Shown: piece after piece, positions 46,984-58,215 of the stretch | Layout of the letters: every line of letters starts with the position of its first letter | Numbering within the stretch: position 1 is the first letter of the stretch | Origin: Pseudorasbora parva | Lineage: Eukaryota > Chordata > Actinopteri > Cypriniformes > Gobionidae | Assembly (NCBI RefSeq): GCF_024679245.1 | Contig: NC_090176.1 | Span: 24,444,546 to 24,508,545 of the forward strand | DNA: 64,000 bases | Direction: 5' to 3' | Notes under the pieces: model-generated | The model's input: only the letters and a program-made list of their open reading frames with translations | Told to the model about the DNA's origin: nothing | The model's database searches: none | Program-made: the position numbers and the translations under genes

Positions 46984-48688
46984 ATGCGGCAGAACTGCGG
47001 AGGAAGCCTTATGTTTAACATGTATCTCTCAGGTACACAGTCTTTTTTTTTTGCGTAAAATGAGAAAAACTGCTGAAATGACTGAAAAGAATAGGGCGAT
47101 GCTGGGGGTCTACGGGTGAATGCTGCGCACCATCGCTGGTGTCTCTGACTTCTCCATCTGGAACGCATGTCCTCTTTTGTCGGAAATCGGATATCCTTTT
47201 TCCTGGACGCGTTTCCTGACCTCAGCGCTGAAGTCTGGGCAAATACATCGAGCAGCAACACGACGATACTCATACTGTTTAACCTCTTTTATTGAGAATT
47301 GTTATTTATAGATGACGTGTTATTTTCTCTAAAATTATTACAAATAGCCCTATACACAAACAGGGGGAAATGTGTCATGCATCTGTTGCGTTTTTACTCC
47401 TGTTACTCCAAAATGTCCACAGTACATTTAGAATATGAATTCTAATTGCCAGACGTCTTTTTTAAACGTTTTCTTCCAGACCCCACAGAAAATCTTCTGA
47501 AGGAAAGCAAAAGCTCTTCTTGGACCCCCATCAACACAGGCGTGCAAAAAGGTGAGTTCTGCGATGAACTGTTGACAGGCGAATTTTCTCAATTTTTTGC
47601 AAAAACAAAACAAAATCTTGCATACTTAAAATGTATTACGTGCATTACGCAAAATGTTAGATACACATTGCTTTAATAAATAAGCCTATAAATAAATCAT
47701 TAAATACAAATAAAGTAGCCTACTCAATTGGTAGGCTCCCAAAAATCCTTTCCGACACCTTTTAGAATTTTTTTCTTAATGTGAATAACATTTTAATATT
47801 CTAAAATACATTTTTACACTACAAAGAACTTCTAAACAGAAAGATTCCAGTGATGTTTAAAGGTTCTTCACTAAACCACGCATGCCTATAAAGAACCTTT
47901 ATTTTTAAGACTGCAGTAAAAAAAAAAACGATTCACAAAAGAATCTATAATTAAATATATACCAAATTACCCTATAACCAAATCAATAACTCTATAAAAT
48001 AAAACATGTTTTTAGAAGAGTGAACTTTTGTTTTCAAGAGTGTCCTCTATTTATTCACACTTCACAGAACATTGATAAAAAGGTCTTTCTCCTTGTTTGC
48101 CCTAGGCTACATGTAAGCGTATTTTCCGTCCATTTTATAGGAAGTGGACAAATCCAGCTATGGCAGTTTCTCCTGGAGCTGCTGTCTGACAGCGCCAATA
48201 TGACATGCATCGCCTGGGAGGGGACCAATGGAGAGTTTAAACTCATAGACCCGGACGAGGTGGCCAGGCGGTGGGGGGAACGCAAGAGCAAACCGAACAT
48301 GAACTATGACAAACTGAGCCGAGCTCTGCGGTATTACTACGACAAAAACATCATGACCAAGGTGCACGGAAAGCGCTACGCGTACAAATTTGACTTTAAC
48401 GGCTTGGCGCAAGTGTGCCAGCCCTCTACAACCGAACAAGCGATTTATAAGTTCCAGAGCAACTTCGCTCCCATCCAGTTTTCAGGCATTTCCAAACTCA
48501 ATCTGGTTGCTCCGGGTGTTGGTCCTTCAGGGTTCTCCTACTGGCCCGGATCTCCTCCCACCCTCTACCACAGCCACAACCTGCAACCGCCAGGACCCTT
48601 CGGTGCCGTGTCTGCGTCACATTTAAGTTGCGTTAACAATATCAATAGTTTAAACAACCTGAATAATATCAATAATCACTATAACTGA
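46984..48688 (+). CDS. fev: ETS transcription factor Fev (Pet-1)
   Basis: Nuclear ETS-domain factor that specifies serotonergic neurons. Three exons, 46984-47032, 47480-47551 and 48141-48688, join in frame to 222 aa. Exon 1 encodes [16 protein letters not shown] and exon 2 [17 protein letters not shown]...VQK. Exon 3 starts [15 protein letters not shown] and holds the whole ETS domain. That includes the recognition helix [15 protein letters not shown] and the closing [10 protein letters not shown]. The C-terminus keeps [19 protein letters not shown] and [12 protein letters not shown]. It ends in an Asn-rich tail in place of the mammalian Ala-rich region. The start is the only ATG matching the family N-terminus. 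It is next to cryba2 in the same orientation. Confidence 0.95.
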
Positions 48689-49431
48689 CTTTTTTTTATT
48701 TGCATATCATGAGTGCGCGCGCAGAATGCACGAGGTTAGCCTATTCAAAAGCGCAACGGATTTCAGTAGACAATTGCAATCACACCCCGTACTCGACTGA
48801 AAATGATTTCGGCATAACATTTGGAGGACTGTTAGTGTTGATCACTTTAAAATAAGAAAACAATTGAGCGCATCTTATGGATAATAAATAACATGGCTAT
48901 AATTAATTAATTAATATCAGCTGCTTTAACTCAGCTTTACCTCAACTCCCAAACATTAGAAGTCAGCAAAAGAGAAGGCAAAAGTAACGTAATGTCGGAG
49001 AAAAGACTTTTAGGCTACGAGAACAAATGGTAAGAATTAAAAACGTGTTCGCTACACTCATGTAGGCTAATCGAGCATCACACTTAGCCCGTGTAATATA
49101 AAACGCTTTGATATTTCGATATTTATTTACGATAGTGACTGTTGGTGTAGGTCAGAACATCAAAACATATCCCCCTCCCCCCCGTACGGTCCACTTCAGC
49201 ACGAGAGGACTGATCACCAGTCTGTGTAGGCTACTTCTTTTTTTGCCTCTGTTGATCATTTGGTTCTAATGTATTTTGCTTGTGATAATACATTAAAATT
49301 GTTTTTAAAAATCTGATCTGTTATAGGGTTATTCTTTGTGTTTTTTTAAGCGTACTAAAGTAGTATAACCTCATTTTGGGTAGTAGGCCGACACAAAGCA
49401 ATTTTTTTAATTAAAAAAAAAATTCAAAATG

Positions 49432-49489
<58 letters not shown>

Positions 49490-49641
49490 TATTAATATTA
49501 TATGCTTACGACGCTTGGGGAAATGCGTAAGCACTCTGTGCTAGGCTATTGCCTATTATTAATTAAAAATAATAGGATGTGGATAGGATAAAACACTAAT
49601 TTTAAAACAGTAAATTTCAAATTCAGTATTAAAATAGTAAT

Positions 49642-49695
<54 letters not shown>

Positions 49696-49804
49696 TTTTA
49701 TATAAAGACGAAAAGACCCATCTCGGTTTGACCCAGATCAAACTTTATGTGGGGGCCATGATGTGGGGGGCTCAGGTTTTTCCATGGTTTCCATCATGGC
49801 CCCA

Positions 49805-50835
49805 TGTGAATTGCCTTGGACTGCGTTTCCCAACAGCATCGTAAGTCTAAGTAGTTCGTAAAAACGATCGCACGAATCATCTTAGACTTACCCAAAACCC
49901 AAAACCATCGTAACTTAAGTAGTACTTGAAAATCTTCATAGAACTACGAGTGCTCTGGAGTGATTGTAAATCCTAAAGTGCATCGTAAAGTGACAGAGTT
50001 ATGAGGTCACCTGCAGGACAACCGGCGAATCACACCTTCATTTTGTATGTTTCTTTATAAAAAATAAACTTTTTTGTTTGTTTGATTAAATTAATTAAAA
50101 AAAAGAAATATTAATGAATAAAGAAATAAAATAAAAAACTACATGAACACAAATTTAGGAATGAAAAAGTGCAATCCTACTGTAGTTTTTCATAGAGCCT
50201 TAGTTTTTGAATGGTTCAACATTTGTTTGAGTTTGTTGTTTGTCAGGATTTGCAAAATACATTGCACAATGGGATGAGTCATAACTACAAAAGAATATTT
50301 CATCTTGCACAAGAGATTATTAAAACACATAATTAGTCATGATTAACCAACATTAAACAATATTACCTGAATCATCTGGCAAGATAATTGACACCAAAAT
50401 GGAGGGCCTCGCAAACCTCATCCTCTCTCTCTGCCAGTCTCCTATCTTCTATCTTCTCCAGCTTGGCCTTCTTGCGGTCTGTGAGCTCCTGCTGAAAGTT
50501 GATGTCCCTCTTATTGGCATCTTTAAGACAGTTTCTGATGTCTTCTGGGACATCCCTCTTCAGCTGCTCTAAGTACTGACTACAACCACAGACATTCTCA
50601 AAGCGCTGAGGTGGACTAACAATTGCTCAAGCATGGCTGTTGGGAGGACTGAGAGTTAGGTGAACCTGATTGCTCCTGTGAGTGTAACAGGGGCCAGTTA
50701 GTAGTAGTTGCTGTGCGAGTAAACCTCACTCCTCTGACCTCAAGAGATTAGTTCTAGTGACTGATGCTAGAGGTTGCAGCCCTTATTAGAGCGTCTGACT
50801 CTAATGCCGGCGGACCCAGGTTGGAGTCCCGTTCC
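49805..50835. mobile_element. Relic of a Harbinger-like element with a tRNA-like segment
   Basis: 49815-49990 has 'GCGTTTCCCAACAGCATCGTAAG'-type sequence (CGTTTCCCAACAGCATCG) with internal inverted segments. 50400-50580, read on the minus strand, gives a charged coiled-coil-like peptide (LTDRKKAKLEKIEDRRLAE), as in the Myb/SANT-type accessory proteins of Harbinger elements. 50780-50832 has a tRNA-like segment with a B-box-like GGTTGGAGTCC. Family assignment is tentative. Confidence 0.4.
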
Positions 50836-51389
50836 GAACAGTAGGGGTTACATGAGCATGATGGACCTGGTTCAGGTTCAGGCATCCCTACTCTACCCAC
50901 AAATCCCATCTGAAGGCAAGTATTGAAAGCTCCTTTTCTTCTTCCGGTGTAAGAAGGGGGGAGTCATTTGTTGCACCGCCTGTTTTATTAATTGTTGACC
51001 TCTGTGTATACCAGGCTTGCAAAGTCCGTCCACTTCTTCCTGACCTCCTGCCCTGATCTTTTTTTATGCCCCTGCTTGCAGTTAATTTTATAGCAATATT
51101 TCCCCAGATTTTTTAGTTTTTTCGTTTATACGTATGCCATTAAACCTGGTGAAAATTACGTTTTTTTTTAGCTCCACCTCCTCTAAAATAACATTAGTTG
51201 CCTCTTTTTTTTTATTCAGCAATTTTTGTCTCCACCTAGCCTGTGTGCTTTATAGATTTTTGACCTCGTAGCAAATGATAATAAGGCTAAACGTTTTGAT
51301 ACAGAAGCGTGTGCTACAACTGCGAGCCTAGGTGACTTTTCAGCACTTGGCAATCGGACAGCGACTCTTAAAAGGACGTGCGATCGTGT

Positions 51390-51964
51390 TAAATAAGATT
51401 AGTTCACTTCAAAACGAAAATATCCTGACATTTTACTCATCTGTTCATGTCTTTCTGTGTTTAGTCAAAATGAAATTATATTTTTTTAGGAAAACTCTCC
51501 AGGATTTTTCTCTTCACCACATCATGGCAACCAAAATTTTGAAGGTCAATGGAGTTTCAAAGGGCTCTGAAAGGCTTCAGAGGCTTGATCTCAGGAATAG
51601 GGTCTTATCTAGCGAAACAATCGCCCTTTACCAAAACACTACATCTTCAACTTCAAAATCGTCCGACATCGTTGTTTTGCACCCCCCCCCCCCCCCCCTT
51701 TGTTTGTTTGTTGTTGTTGTTGTTGCTAAAGGCCGTTTGTATTCGTCTTTTCATTTACGCTTTGTAAACACGGGGCGGTAGGCTACTTCCGGACCTTCAA
51801 CATTTTGGTTGCCATGGAATCTGTGATGAGGAGAAAAACCCTGAAACGTTTTCCTCAAAAAACTTAATCTTTTCGACTGAAGAAAGAAAGACATGAACAT
51901 CGTGGATGAGATGGGGTGAGTCAAATATCAGGAAATGTTCATTTTTCAAGTGAATATTCTTTAA
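51390..51964. mobile_element. Foldback element
   Basis: The arms pair 'TTAGTTCACTTC...CATTTTACTCATC' with an inverted counterpart near 51915-51964 (TCAAGTGAATATTCTTTAA). Inner arms pair CATGGCAACCAAAATTT with CATTTTGGTTGCCATGG. The homopolymer C run at about 51682 is inside. No real ORF. Confidence 0.6.
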
Positions 51965-52017
51965 ATGCATTTGAAACGCACGTGAAAGCTTGTAGAAAAC
52001 GATGGCTTGTAGTATCC

Positions 52018-52199
52018 CTTAAAGTTCACCCAAAAATGAAAATGTGATGTTTTTTTGCTTACCCACAGGGTATCCAAGATGTAGGTGTGTTTGTTTCAGT
52101 AGAACACAAATTAAGATTTTAAAAGGATGATAAGCAGATGTAAGGATGTAAGCAGATAAACATCACCTTTTCGGTTTTTGGGTGAACAATCCCTTTAAG
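52018..52199. mobile_element. Short TTAA-flanked MITE of the 'GTTCACCCAAAAATGA' family
   Basis: TTAAAGTTCACCCAAAAATG at the left and TTTTTGGGTGAACAATCCCTTTAA at the right, only about 180 bp. Confidence 0.65.
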
Positions 52200-53210
52200 T
52201 GCGAAGTTTCATTGTTATCTGGAAATGTATCCCAGATGGATTTCATATAGGATGCACTTGCCACTATAGGTGGGACCCAAGTGGGCAACTTGTACAAGAC
52301 CCATCTCTGCCTTAGCTTAGTAGGCTACTGTCAACTTTCTGGTTACCAACATTATTTAAAATATCTTCTTTTGTGTTCAATATAAGAACAAAACTTGTAC
52401 AGGTTTGGAACAACATGAGGGTGGGTGAGTAAATGATTACAAAATGTTAGGGTGAACTATCCCCTTAATGGAAAGTGTTTTTGCCGTATAGGCTTGCCAT
52501 AATCAGTCACCCACAAGTAAAACCTAAAAAATGGCATGCTGTGTCTGCTAGACATCGGTTTAGAGAACAGAAATTATTATCACAGTGAAACAAAACATTC
52601 GAAACAGTGTAAAGGCTCCACCATGACAGAACAACAAAACACGTGCGAACATTTATATAAATCAATAAGGACACAAGAGGGCGCCATGTAGCTATATTCC
52701 ACCACATCTACAGTGCGACAGACAGCGCCATAGGACATTATTTCAGCTTTATAAATCAGAATACTTAGAGGGACAAATTGTGGAAAGTAAAATAGAAATC
52801 CCAACCTTTTCCTTTAATTTATCGAGACTAACTAAGCATTTCAGTAGACCACTTTGTGACAAAAGGCTTTCTTGTTTAATTGGCTATTGTTTATTTGACG
52901 TCATGATGAGGAATTTCTCCACCATTGCTGTGTATTGTGAGGAGACCCATAAGTCCCATCAGTGTTATCTGCATTTCAATAGCAGCTCTAATGGGGTCCG
53001 TCATTTATGTCAAGATTTGTTTGCACTGAAACACAGAACTTATTTCAAAAAGGCTCAAGTCTGGCCAACAGATTCAGGCTCCATTCAATCAAATGAAGAA
53101 TGAAAATCATAAAAAAAATGAAGGAGTCTGTAAGGTTTTGTTCACTGTAGGGGAGATGGCAGTTAATCGTCACACTTTTTATTCCAGTGAATATTTCTCA
53201 GGCTCTGCTT

Positions 53211-53257
<47 letters not shown>

Positions 53258-54299
53258 TTTTCTTTTTTTTTTCAGTTTTATTTAATTTAGTGTGGACACA
53301 GACCTTGTTCAAAATTTCCATAGTTATTGCCCAGAACACATAACATGCTTCAATAGTAGCTAGACAATAAACTAAATAGGCTGTCACAATAGAACCTGCC
53401 TGTCTATTTATAAAAAAAAATATGTTGTAGCTATATTTAAACAGTACGACAATTATGAAACACTTGAAACACTTTTTGACAACCAACCATATAGTTATTA
53501 CACATATACATTACTCTATATTACAGTTTTTGTCAGTCGCGTTGGTGTATTTCTCAGATCACAACTGAAATTCTCAAAACTACTTGTTCAACTTCCACAT
53601 AATCTATAGTCACTTGTGCACATCATAAAAGCAATTTCTCATTGTTGTGAGCAAGTTGCAAAAGCTTTGGTTCGGTCCTTTAATTGATTATGTACATTTG
53701 GCTGTTGTTTTCTACATTTTCAATTGCTTATGTCATGTTTATCAAAATGTATTATACTGGTTCTCTGTTGAATACCTTACCCCTCAACACATCTGCATTA
53801 GTTCCTTGCACAAGTTATTACATGCAAAATGGTGGAACTAGTTGCCCTAATGCGTCAAGAGTATTTTCTATACATTTCTATTAGACTTTTTGTTTTGTAA
53901 ATATGTTCTGAATTGATGAATTGAGCATGAGAATTTTCAATTTCAATAACGAAGAGAAATGTAAAGGACTAGATCAACCAATGATCAACCAGTTCTTTAA
54001 TAGTTCTCTGAGATGAATCTCAGTAAGCTTCATTTGGCATGCATATATAGAACGAACACAACACAGTGCTACAAATTCTGACAATGGAACAAAAAAAAAA
54101 CAGGGTCAACAGCTGGGAAGAGGAGTAAGGGTACAGAGGAAAAACAGCAGAAGAGAGGAGACCAAGAATGTAGACATGTTTCTGATTACAGTTTTTCTCA
54201 GTCGCTTTTGTGCATTTTTCACATCACTATTTACATTTGCACAACAGTTAGTGCAACCTCCAAAATATTTAGTTATTTGTGCACATCATAGTAGCAGTT

Positions 54300-54474
54300 C
54301 CCTATCTCGAGGGAACTTCGAGCTGCGTCGAAACGCTAGGGGACGCCTCTGCGTGCCATGTCATGAAGCACTTGTGTAATCAGTCCAATAGCGGGACGAT
54401 ACGTCATGGGCGGGTGACGTCATCGACCAGGAAGCTATAAAGCATGCCCGGACCAAACAGTCACTAGCTTCTGT
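54300..54474 (+). repeat. DIRS left inverted terminal repeat with internal promoter motifs
   Basis: Contains TGACGTCA (CRE, 54415-54422) and TATAAAG (54436-54442), followed about 100 bp later by the gag start. Its inverse at 59411-59566 carries the same two motifs facing inward on the minus strand. Confidence 0.8.
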
Positions 54475-54545
54475 GTCTTCACAAAGCGCTCTGTGTGATA
54501 TTGTATGTCCATTTATTGTGTGTGTGTCAAAGAAAACGAAAAAGA

Positions 54546-56030
54546 ATGTCGAGTCAGTTCAGGCGATGTGTCACTCCCTGCCCTCGTTACATCACGGGTG
54601 GGGATCCACACGACCTGTGTGTAATGTGTTTGGGGCTCGAGCATGCCCAGTCAGCTCTCGAGGGGGTTGGCTGTGAGCATTGCGAGAGTCTCCCAATGCG
54701 TACATTAAGATCACGCCGGGCACTCTTCGAGGAGAGTGCTTTGGCTCGCGGTCCTCAGGGCTCGGGTCCCGCTGCTGCCGAGGCACAGCGAAGGCTCGCG
54801 TCTTGGGGATCGCAGTTAGATCTAGTGGCGGGGTTAGAGACGGGTGATCCCCTATCTCTGCCCTTACCCGCTGGATCTCAAGCCTCAGCTCGCGAGTTGG
54901 AAGCACGCTCTGCGGTTTCTTCCGCTCGCGCTGAGGCACAAGATCAGCTGCAGCACTCCAGTTCCGAGGAACTGGATGTTGTAAGCATAAATGAAACTGA
55001 CGAGTTACTTCCACCATTACACACACACGCACAGGAGGAGCTTATGGAGGTTGTCACTCGCGCCGTTGCCAGATTAAGTTTAGACTGGCCGGCCGAGCGC
55101 TCTGAGTCACACAAACATACAAGCAGGCTAGACGAGAGATTTTTACCGTCATATACACAACCTCCTAGGCGGAGCTTGCCATTTTTCCCGGACCTCCACA
55201 CCGAGGTGTCGAGGTCCTGGGCTAGACCAGCATCAGCCAGAGTCTTTAACCCGTCCACATCTGAATATTCCAATATAAACGGGTTGAAGGCTCATGGTTA
55301 TGCGGCGATGCCGCGGGTGGAAGAGACGCTCGCGAGCTATCTCTCCCCCGAGTCGGCATCGTCGCTGCAAGCCCCGCAGCTGCCCACCAAGCCCGTGAGA
55401 ACAACATCAGCGCTGGTGGGCAGGGCGTACTCGGCAGCAGGGCAGGCGGCCGCCTGTTTACATACGGTGGCCGTCCTGCAAGCATATCAAGCTGATCTGT
55501 TGGGGGATATTAATGAAGAAACAGAGGAAGTGGGGAGAGAAACGATCGCCGAAATTAGGCGGGCGGCAGATTTGTCTCTTCGTGCCACCAGGGAGACGGC
55601 CAGATCCATCGGCCGCTCTATGGCAGCCCTGGTGGCCACGGAGAGACATTTATGGTTAAATTTATCAGATATTAAAGAACGTGACAAAAAGTTCCTTATG
55701 GATTCGCCCGTCTCGCCTACTGGCCTCTTTGGTGACGCTGTAACAACAGTCGTCGACCGTTACCAGGAGGCCAGGAAGCAGGCGGCGGCATTTCAAAAAT
55801 TTCTCCCCCGCAAATCATATCCCCCAGGGGCTGCCGGGCGGGGGCAGCCCCAGCCGAGTACGTCCTCCTCCGCAGCGCATCGAGCGCAACAAAAACAGAG
55901 CGTGGCCGCTCGGGCCCCCCCGCAGAGAGAACGGGGGACCGGGCGACGCGCTCAGCCGGGACCTTCCCGCGGTAGGACGGATCTGAGGACCGTCCTTATC
56001 GCTAGGAAGGCCTCGGCTAAGAAGTCCTGA
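54546..56030 (+). CDS. DIRS ORF1, gag-like protein
   Basis: A 494-aa frame starting MSSQFRRCVTPCPRYITGGD; I prefer this ATG to the upstream one in the same frame at 54495. Residues about 8-50 contain a Cys/His cluster (C..C.....D.H..CVMCLG..HA, then CEHC), a likely zinc-binding module typical of fish DIRS ORF1. The middle is Ser/Glu-rich and low in similarity to anything I know. The C-terminus is Pro/Arg/Gln-rich and basic, fit for nucleic-acid binding. It is expected to form the retrotransposon particle. It ends 23 bp before the RT frame, which lies in a different frame. No disruption is visible. Confidence 0.8.
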   Translation: MSSQFRRCVTPCPRYITGGDPHDLCVMCLGLEHAQSALEGVGCEHCESLPMRTLRSRRALFEESALARGPQGSGPAAAEAQRRLASWGSQLDLVAGLETGDPLSLPLPAGSQASARELEARSAVSSARAEAQDQLQHSSSEELDVVSINETDELLPPLHTHAQEELMEVVTRAVARLSLDWPAERSESHKHTSRLDERFLPSYTQPPRRSLPFFPDLHTEVSRSWARPASARVFNPSTSEYSNINGLKAHGYAAMPRVEETLASYLSPESASSLQAPQLPTKPVRTTSALVGRAYSAAGQAAACLHTVAVLQAYQADLLGDINEETEEVGRETIAEIRRAADLSLRATRETARSIGRSMAALVATERHLWLNLSDIKERDKKFLMDSPVSPTGLFGDAVTTVVDRYQEARKQAAAFQKFLPRKSYPPGAAGRGQPQPSTSSSAAHRAQQKQSVAARAPPQRERGTGRRAQPGPSRGRTDLRTVLIARKASAKKS

Positions 56031-56052
56031 CGCCAAGAGCGCAGGGCTTCCG

Positions 56053-58215
56053 ATGGCAGTCCCCTCCGGGAAAGTGCGGCTCGCCGAGGCGCCCGCTCTT
56101 TCCCGGTGCCATCGGGGGGCCGGTCTGCCAACCCTGCCACCATTGGTGCTTCAGGGCACGGCGGTCCCCGGCGAACGCATATCTCCATGTCCGCCCGGAA
56201 ACGTAGCGGCTTGGGGATGTTCGCGCCCTCTCGGGAGGGCCCCTGGGCGGTCAGTTCGGTTGCTACCTGCCGGTTATCCGTTACAGGACACCGGGCTGAC
56301 CACACAGGAAAATCCAGAGACCAGCCTCGAGAGGCTGGTTCCCTTAGTAGATTTTCTGGCAGCGTGGAAACTTCTGCCGAATGTCTCAGAATGGGTCCTG
56401 CGTACAATAGAAAAAGGGTACAGAATTCAATTCGGGTTACACCCGCCCGTGTTCAACGGGGTTACTACCACGGTAGTAAGCCCCGAGCAGGCTCTGGTAA
56501 TGGAACAAGAGGTACAGACTCTTCTGCGAAAAGAGGCTATAGAACGGGTCCCTCCCCACTGCAGAGAGTCGGGGTTTTACAGCCGGTACTTCATAGTTCC
56601 AAAGAAGGATGGGGGGTTAAGGCCTATCTTAGATCTGCGTCATCTAAACAGAGCAGTAAAAAGATTAAAATTCAAAATGCTCACGATAAAACAGATCGTG
56701 TGTCACATCAGGTCCGAGGACTGGTGCGTCACGATAGATTTAAAAGATGCGTACTTCCACATCTCCATCCTTCCGCAGCACAGACAGTTCCTCAGGTTCG
56801 CTTTTGGGGGAAAAGCGTACCAATATCGAGTGCTGCCATTCGGTCTAGCTTTATCGCCCCGCACTTTCACGAAGTGCGTGGATGCAGCTCTGGCTCCGCT
56901 GCGACTCCAGGGCATCCGCGTGCTAAATTACATCGACGATTGGCTAGTGTTAGCACAGTCAAAACAACTGGCGGTTCAGCATCGAGATGCTGTTCTCGCC
57001 CACATGAAGGTGTTGGGGCTAAGGTTGAACGAAAAGAAAAGTATGTTGGCGCCACAGCAGAGCATTACTTTTCTGGGGGTAGTTTGGGACACGAGAACGA
57101 TGTCGGCTCGGCTATCTCCGCCCAGGGTAAAAACGATCCTGAATACCGTCAGCCAGATAAAGCTAGGCCAGTCACTCACTGTCAAACACTTTCAAAGAGT
57201 GTTGGGTTTGATGGCAGCAGCGTCCAACGTGATACCTTTTGGCCTGCTGTACATGAGACCCTTGCAGTGGTGGCTCAGGACCAAGGGGTTCTCCCCGAGG
57301 GGAAACCCTTTTCGCCTAATCAAGGTCACGCGGCGCTGCCTACGTGCCTTGGTGAAGTGGAAAGATCCTTGGTTCCTTTCCCAAGGTCCAGTTCTGGGGG
57401 CTCCTTGTCGTCGCGTAATGCTAACGACGGATGCCTCCCTAACTGGCTGGGGAGCGGTCATGAGTGGCCGCTCGGCCCAAGGTCTGTGGAGGGGCCATCA
57501 GCTCTCCTGGCACATAAACCAGCTGGAGCTGATGGCTGTGTTTCAAGCACTCAAACACTTCCTCCCAGACCTACGGGGCCGCCATGTGTTAGTTCGGTCA
57601 GACAACACTTCGGTGGTCTCGTATATAAATCACCAGGGGGGATTGAGATCGCGTCGGCTGTGGAAGCTCACGCATCACATTCTAATATGGGCCCAAGGCA
57701 AGATGCTCTCGCTAAGGGCGATGTACATCCCGGGGGTCCTGAATGTAGCGGCAGACTCCCTGTCGAGGCAGGGAGTGGTGCCGGGGGAATGGAGGCTCCA
57801 CCCCGAGGTGGTGGAGGAGCTGTGGATCCGCTTTGGGCGAGCCCAGGTGGATCTGTTTGCGTCTCGAGAGACGACACACTGTCCAGCATTCTTTTCCCTC
57901 ACACATCCAGCCCCACTGGGGCTGGACGCAATGGTACAGACGTGGCCGAGGCTGCGTCTGTACGCCTTTCCCCCTCTGGCGTTGCTCCCAGGAGTGCTGG
58001 AGAGAGTCCGCCGGGACGGGGTTCAGCTCTTATTGGTAGCCCCGTTCTGGCCGGGCCGAGTATGGCTCTCAGACATCATGTCTCTCCTAGAGGGTCCTCC
58101 CTGGGAAATCCCAGTCAGGAGGGATCTTCTTTCACAGGCCGGGGGGTCAGTACTGCACCCGCGCCCGGAACTGTGGAAACTGTGGGCTTGGCCCCTGAGG
58201 GGGCCCAGTTCATAA
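56053..58215 (+). CDS. DIRS reverse transcriptase / RNase H
   Basis: A 720-aa open frame. RT motifs in order: LRPILDLRHLNRAVK, motif A VTIDLKDAYFHI, motif B YRVLPFGLALSPRTF, and motif C NYIDDWLVL with the catalytic Asp pair at 56935-56940. Then FLGVVWDT follows. RNase H motifs follow: LTTDASLTGWGAV, INQLELMAVFQAL, VRSDNTSVVSYIN, and PGVLNVAADSLSR. The protein copies the element RNA into DNA and removes the RNA strand. All catalytic acidic positions I can identify are present. It overlaps the recombinase-frame ORF, which is open beneath its whole length. Translation initiation at 56053 is uncertain. Confidence 0.9.
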   Translation: MAVPSGKVRLAEAPALSRCHRGAGLPTLPPLVLQGTAVPGERISPCPPGNVAAWGCSRPLGRAPGRSVRLLPAGYPLQDTGLTTQENPETSLERLVPLVDFLAAWKLLPNVSEWVLRTIEKGYRIQFGLHPPVFNGVTTTVVSPEQALVMEQEVQTLLRKEAIERVPPHCRESGFYSRYFIVPKKDGGLRPILDLRHLNRAVKRLKFKMLTIKQIVCHIRSEDWCVTIDLKDAYFHISILPQHRQFLRFAFGGKAYQYRVLPFGLALSPRTFTKCVDAALAPLRLQGIRVLNYIDDWLVLAQSKQLAVQHRDAVLAHMKVLGLRLNEKKSMLAPQQSITFLGVVWDTRTMSARLSPPRVKTILNTVSQIKLGQSLTVKHFQRVLGLMAAASNVIPFGLLYMRPLQWWLRTKGFSPRGNPFRLIKVTRRCLRALVKWKDPWFLSQGPVLGAPCRRVMLTTDASLTGWGAVMSGRSAQGLWRGHQLSWHINQLELMAVFQALKHFLPDLRGRHVLVRSDNTSVVSYINHQGGLRSRRLWKLTHHILIWAQGKMLSLRAMYIPGVLNVAADSLSRQGVVPGEWRLHPEVVEELWIRFGRAQVDLFASRETTHCPAFFSLTHPAPLGLDAMVQTWPRLRLYAFPPLALLPGVLERVRRDGVQLLLVAPFWPGRVWLSDIMSLLEGPPWEIPVRRDLLSQAGGSVLHPRPELWKLWAWPLRGPSS

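Larger units (their letters stand above)
48689..53520. other. fev 3' flank, repeat-rich, no gene recognised
   Basis: It contains TTA and AAT trinucleotide runs (49435-49490 and 49645-49693), a decayed Harbinger-like and tRNA-like region (49805-50835), foldback elements (51390-51964 and 52018-52199), and an AT run (53220-53250). 52750-53100 is repeat-free and of normal composition, with a CRE-like TGACGTCA at about 52898. It could be a conserved non-coding element. Confidence 0.45.

Noticed and set aside
50760..50835. A tRNA gene with GGTTGGAGTCC B-box-like segment
   Set aside because: The box A and acceptor stem do not pair convincingly. It looks like a tRNA-derived or transposon-associated relic.
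51332..51781. 149-aa frame at the fev downstream flank
   Set aside because: It crosses a foldback element and homopolymer C and GTT tracts, with no domain.
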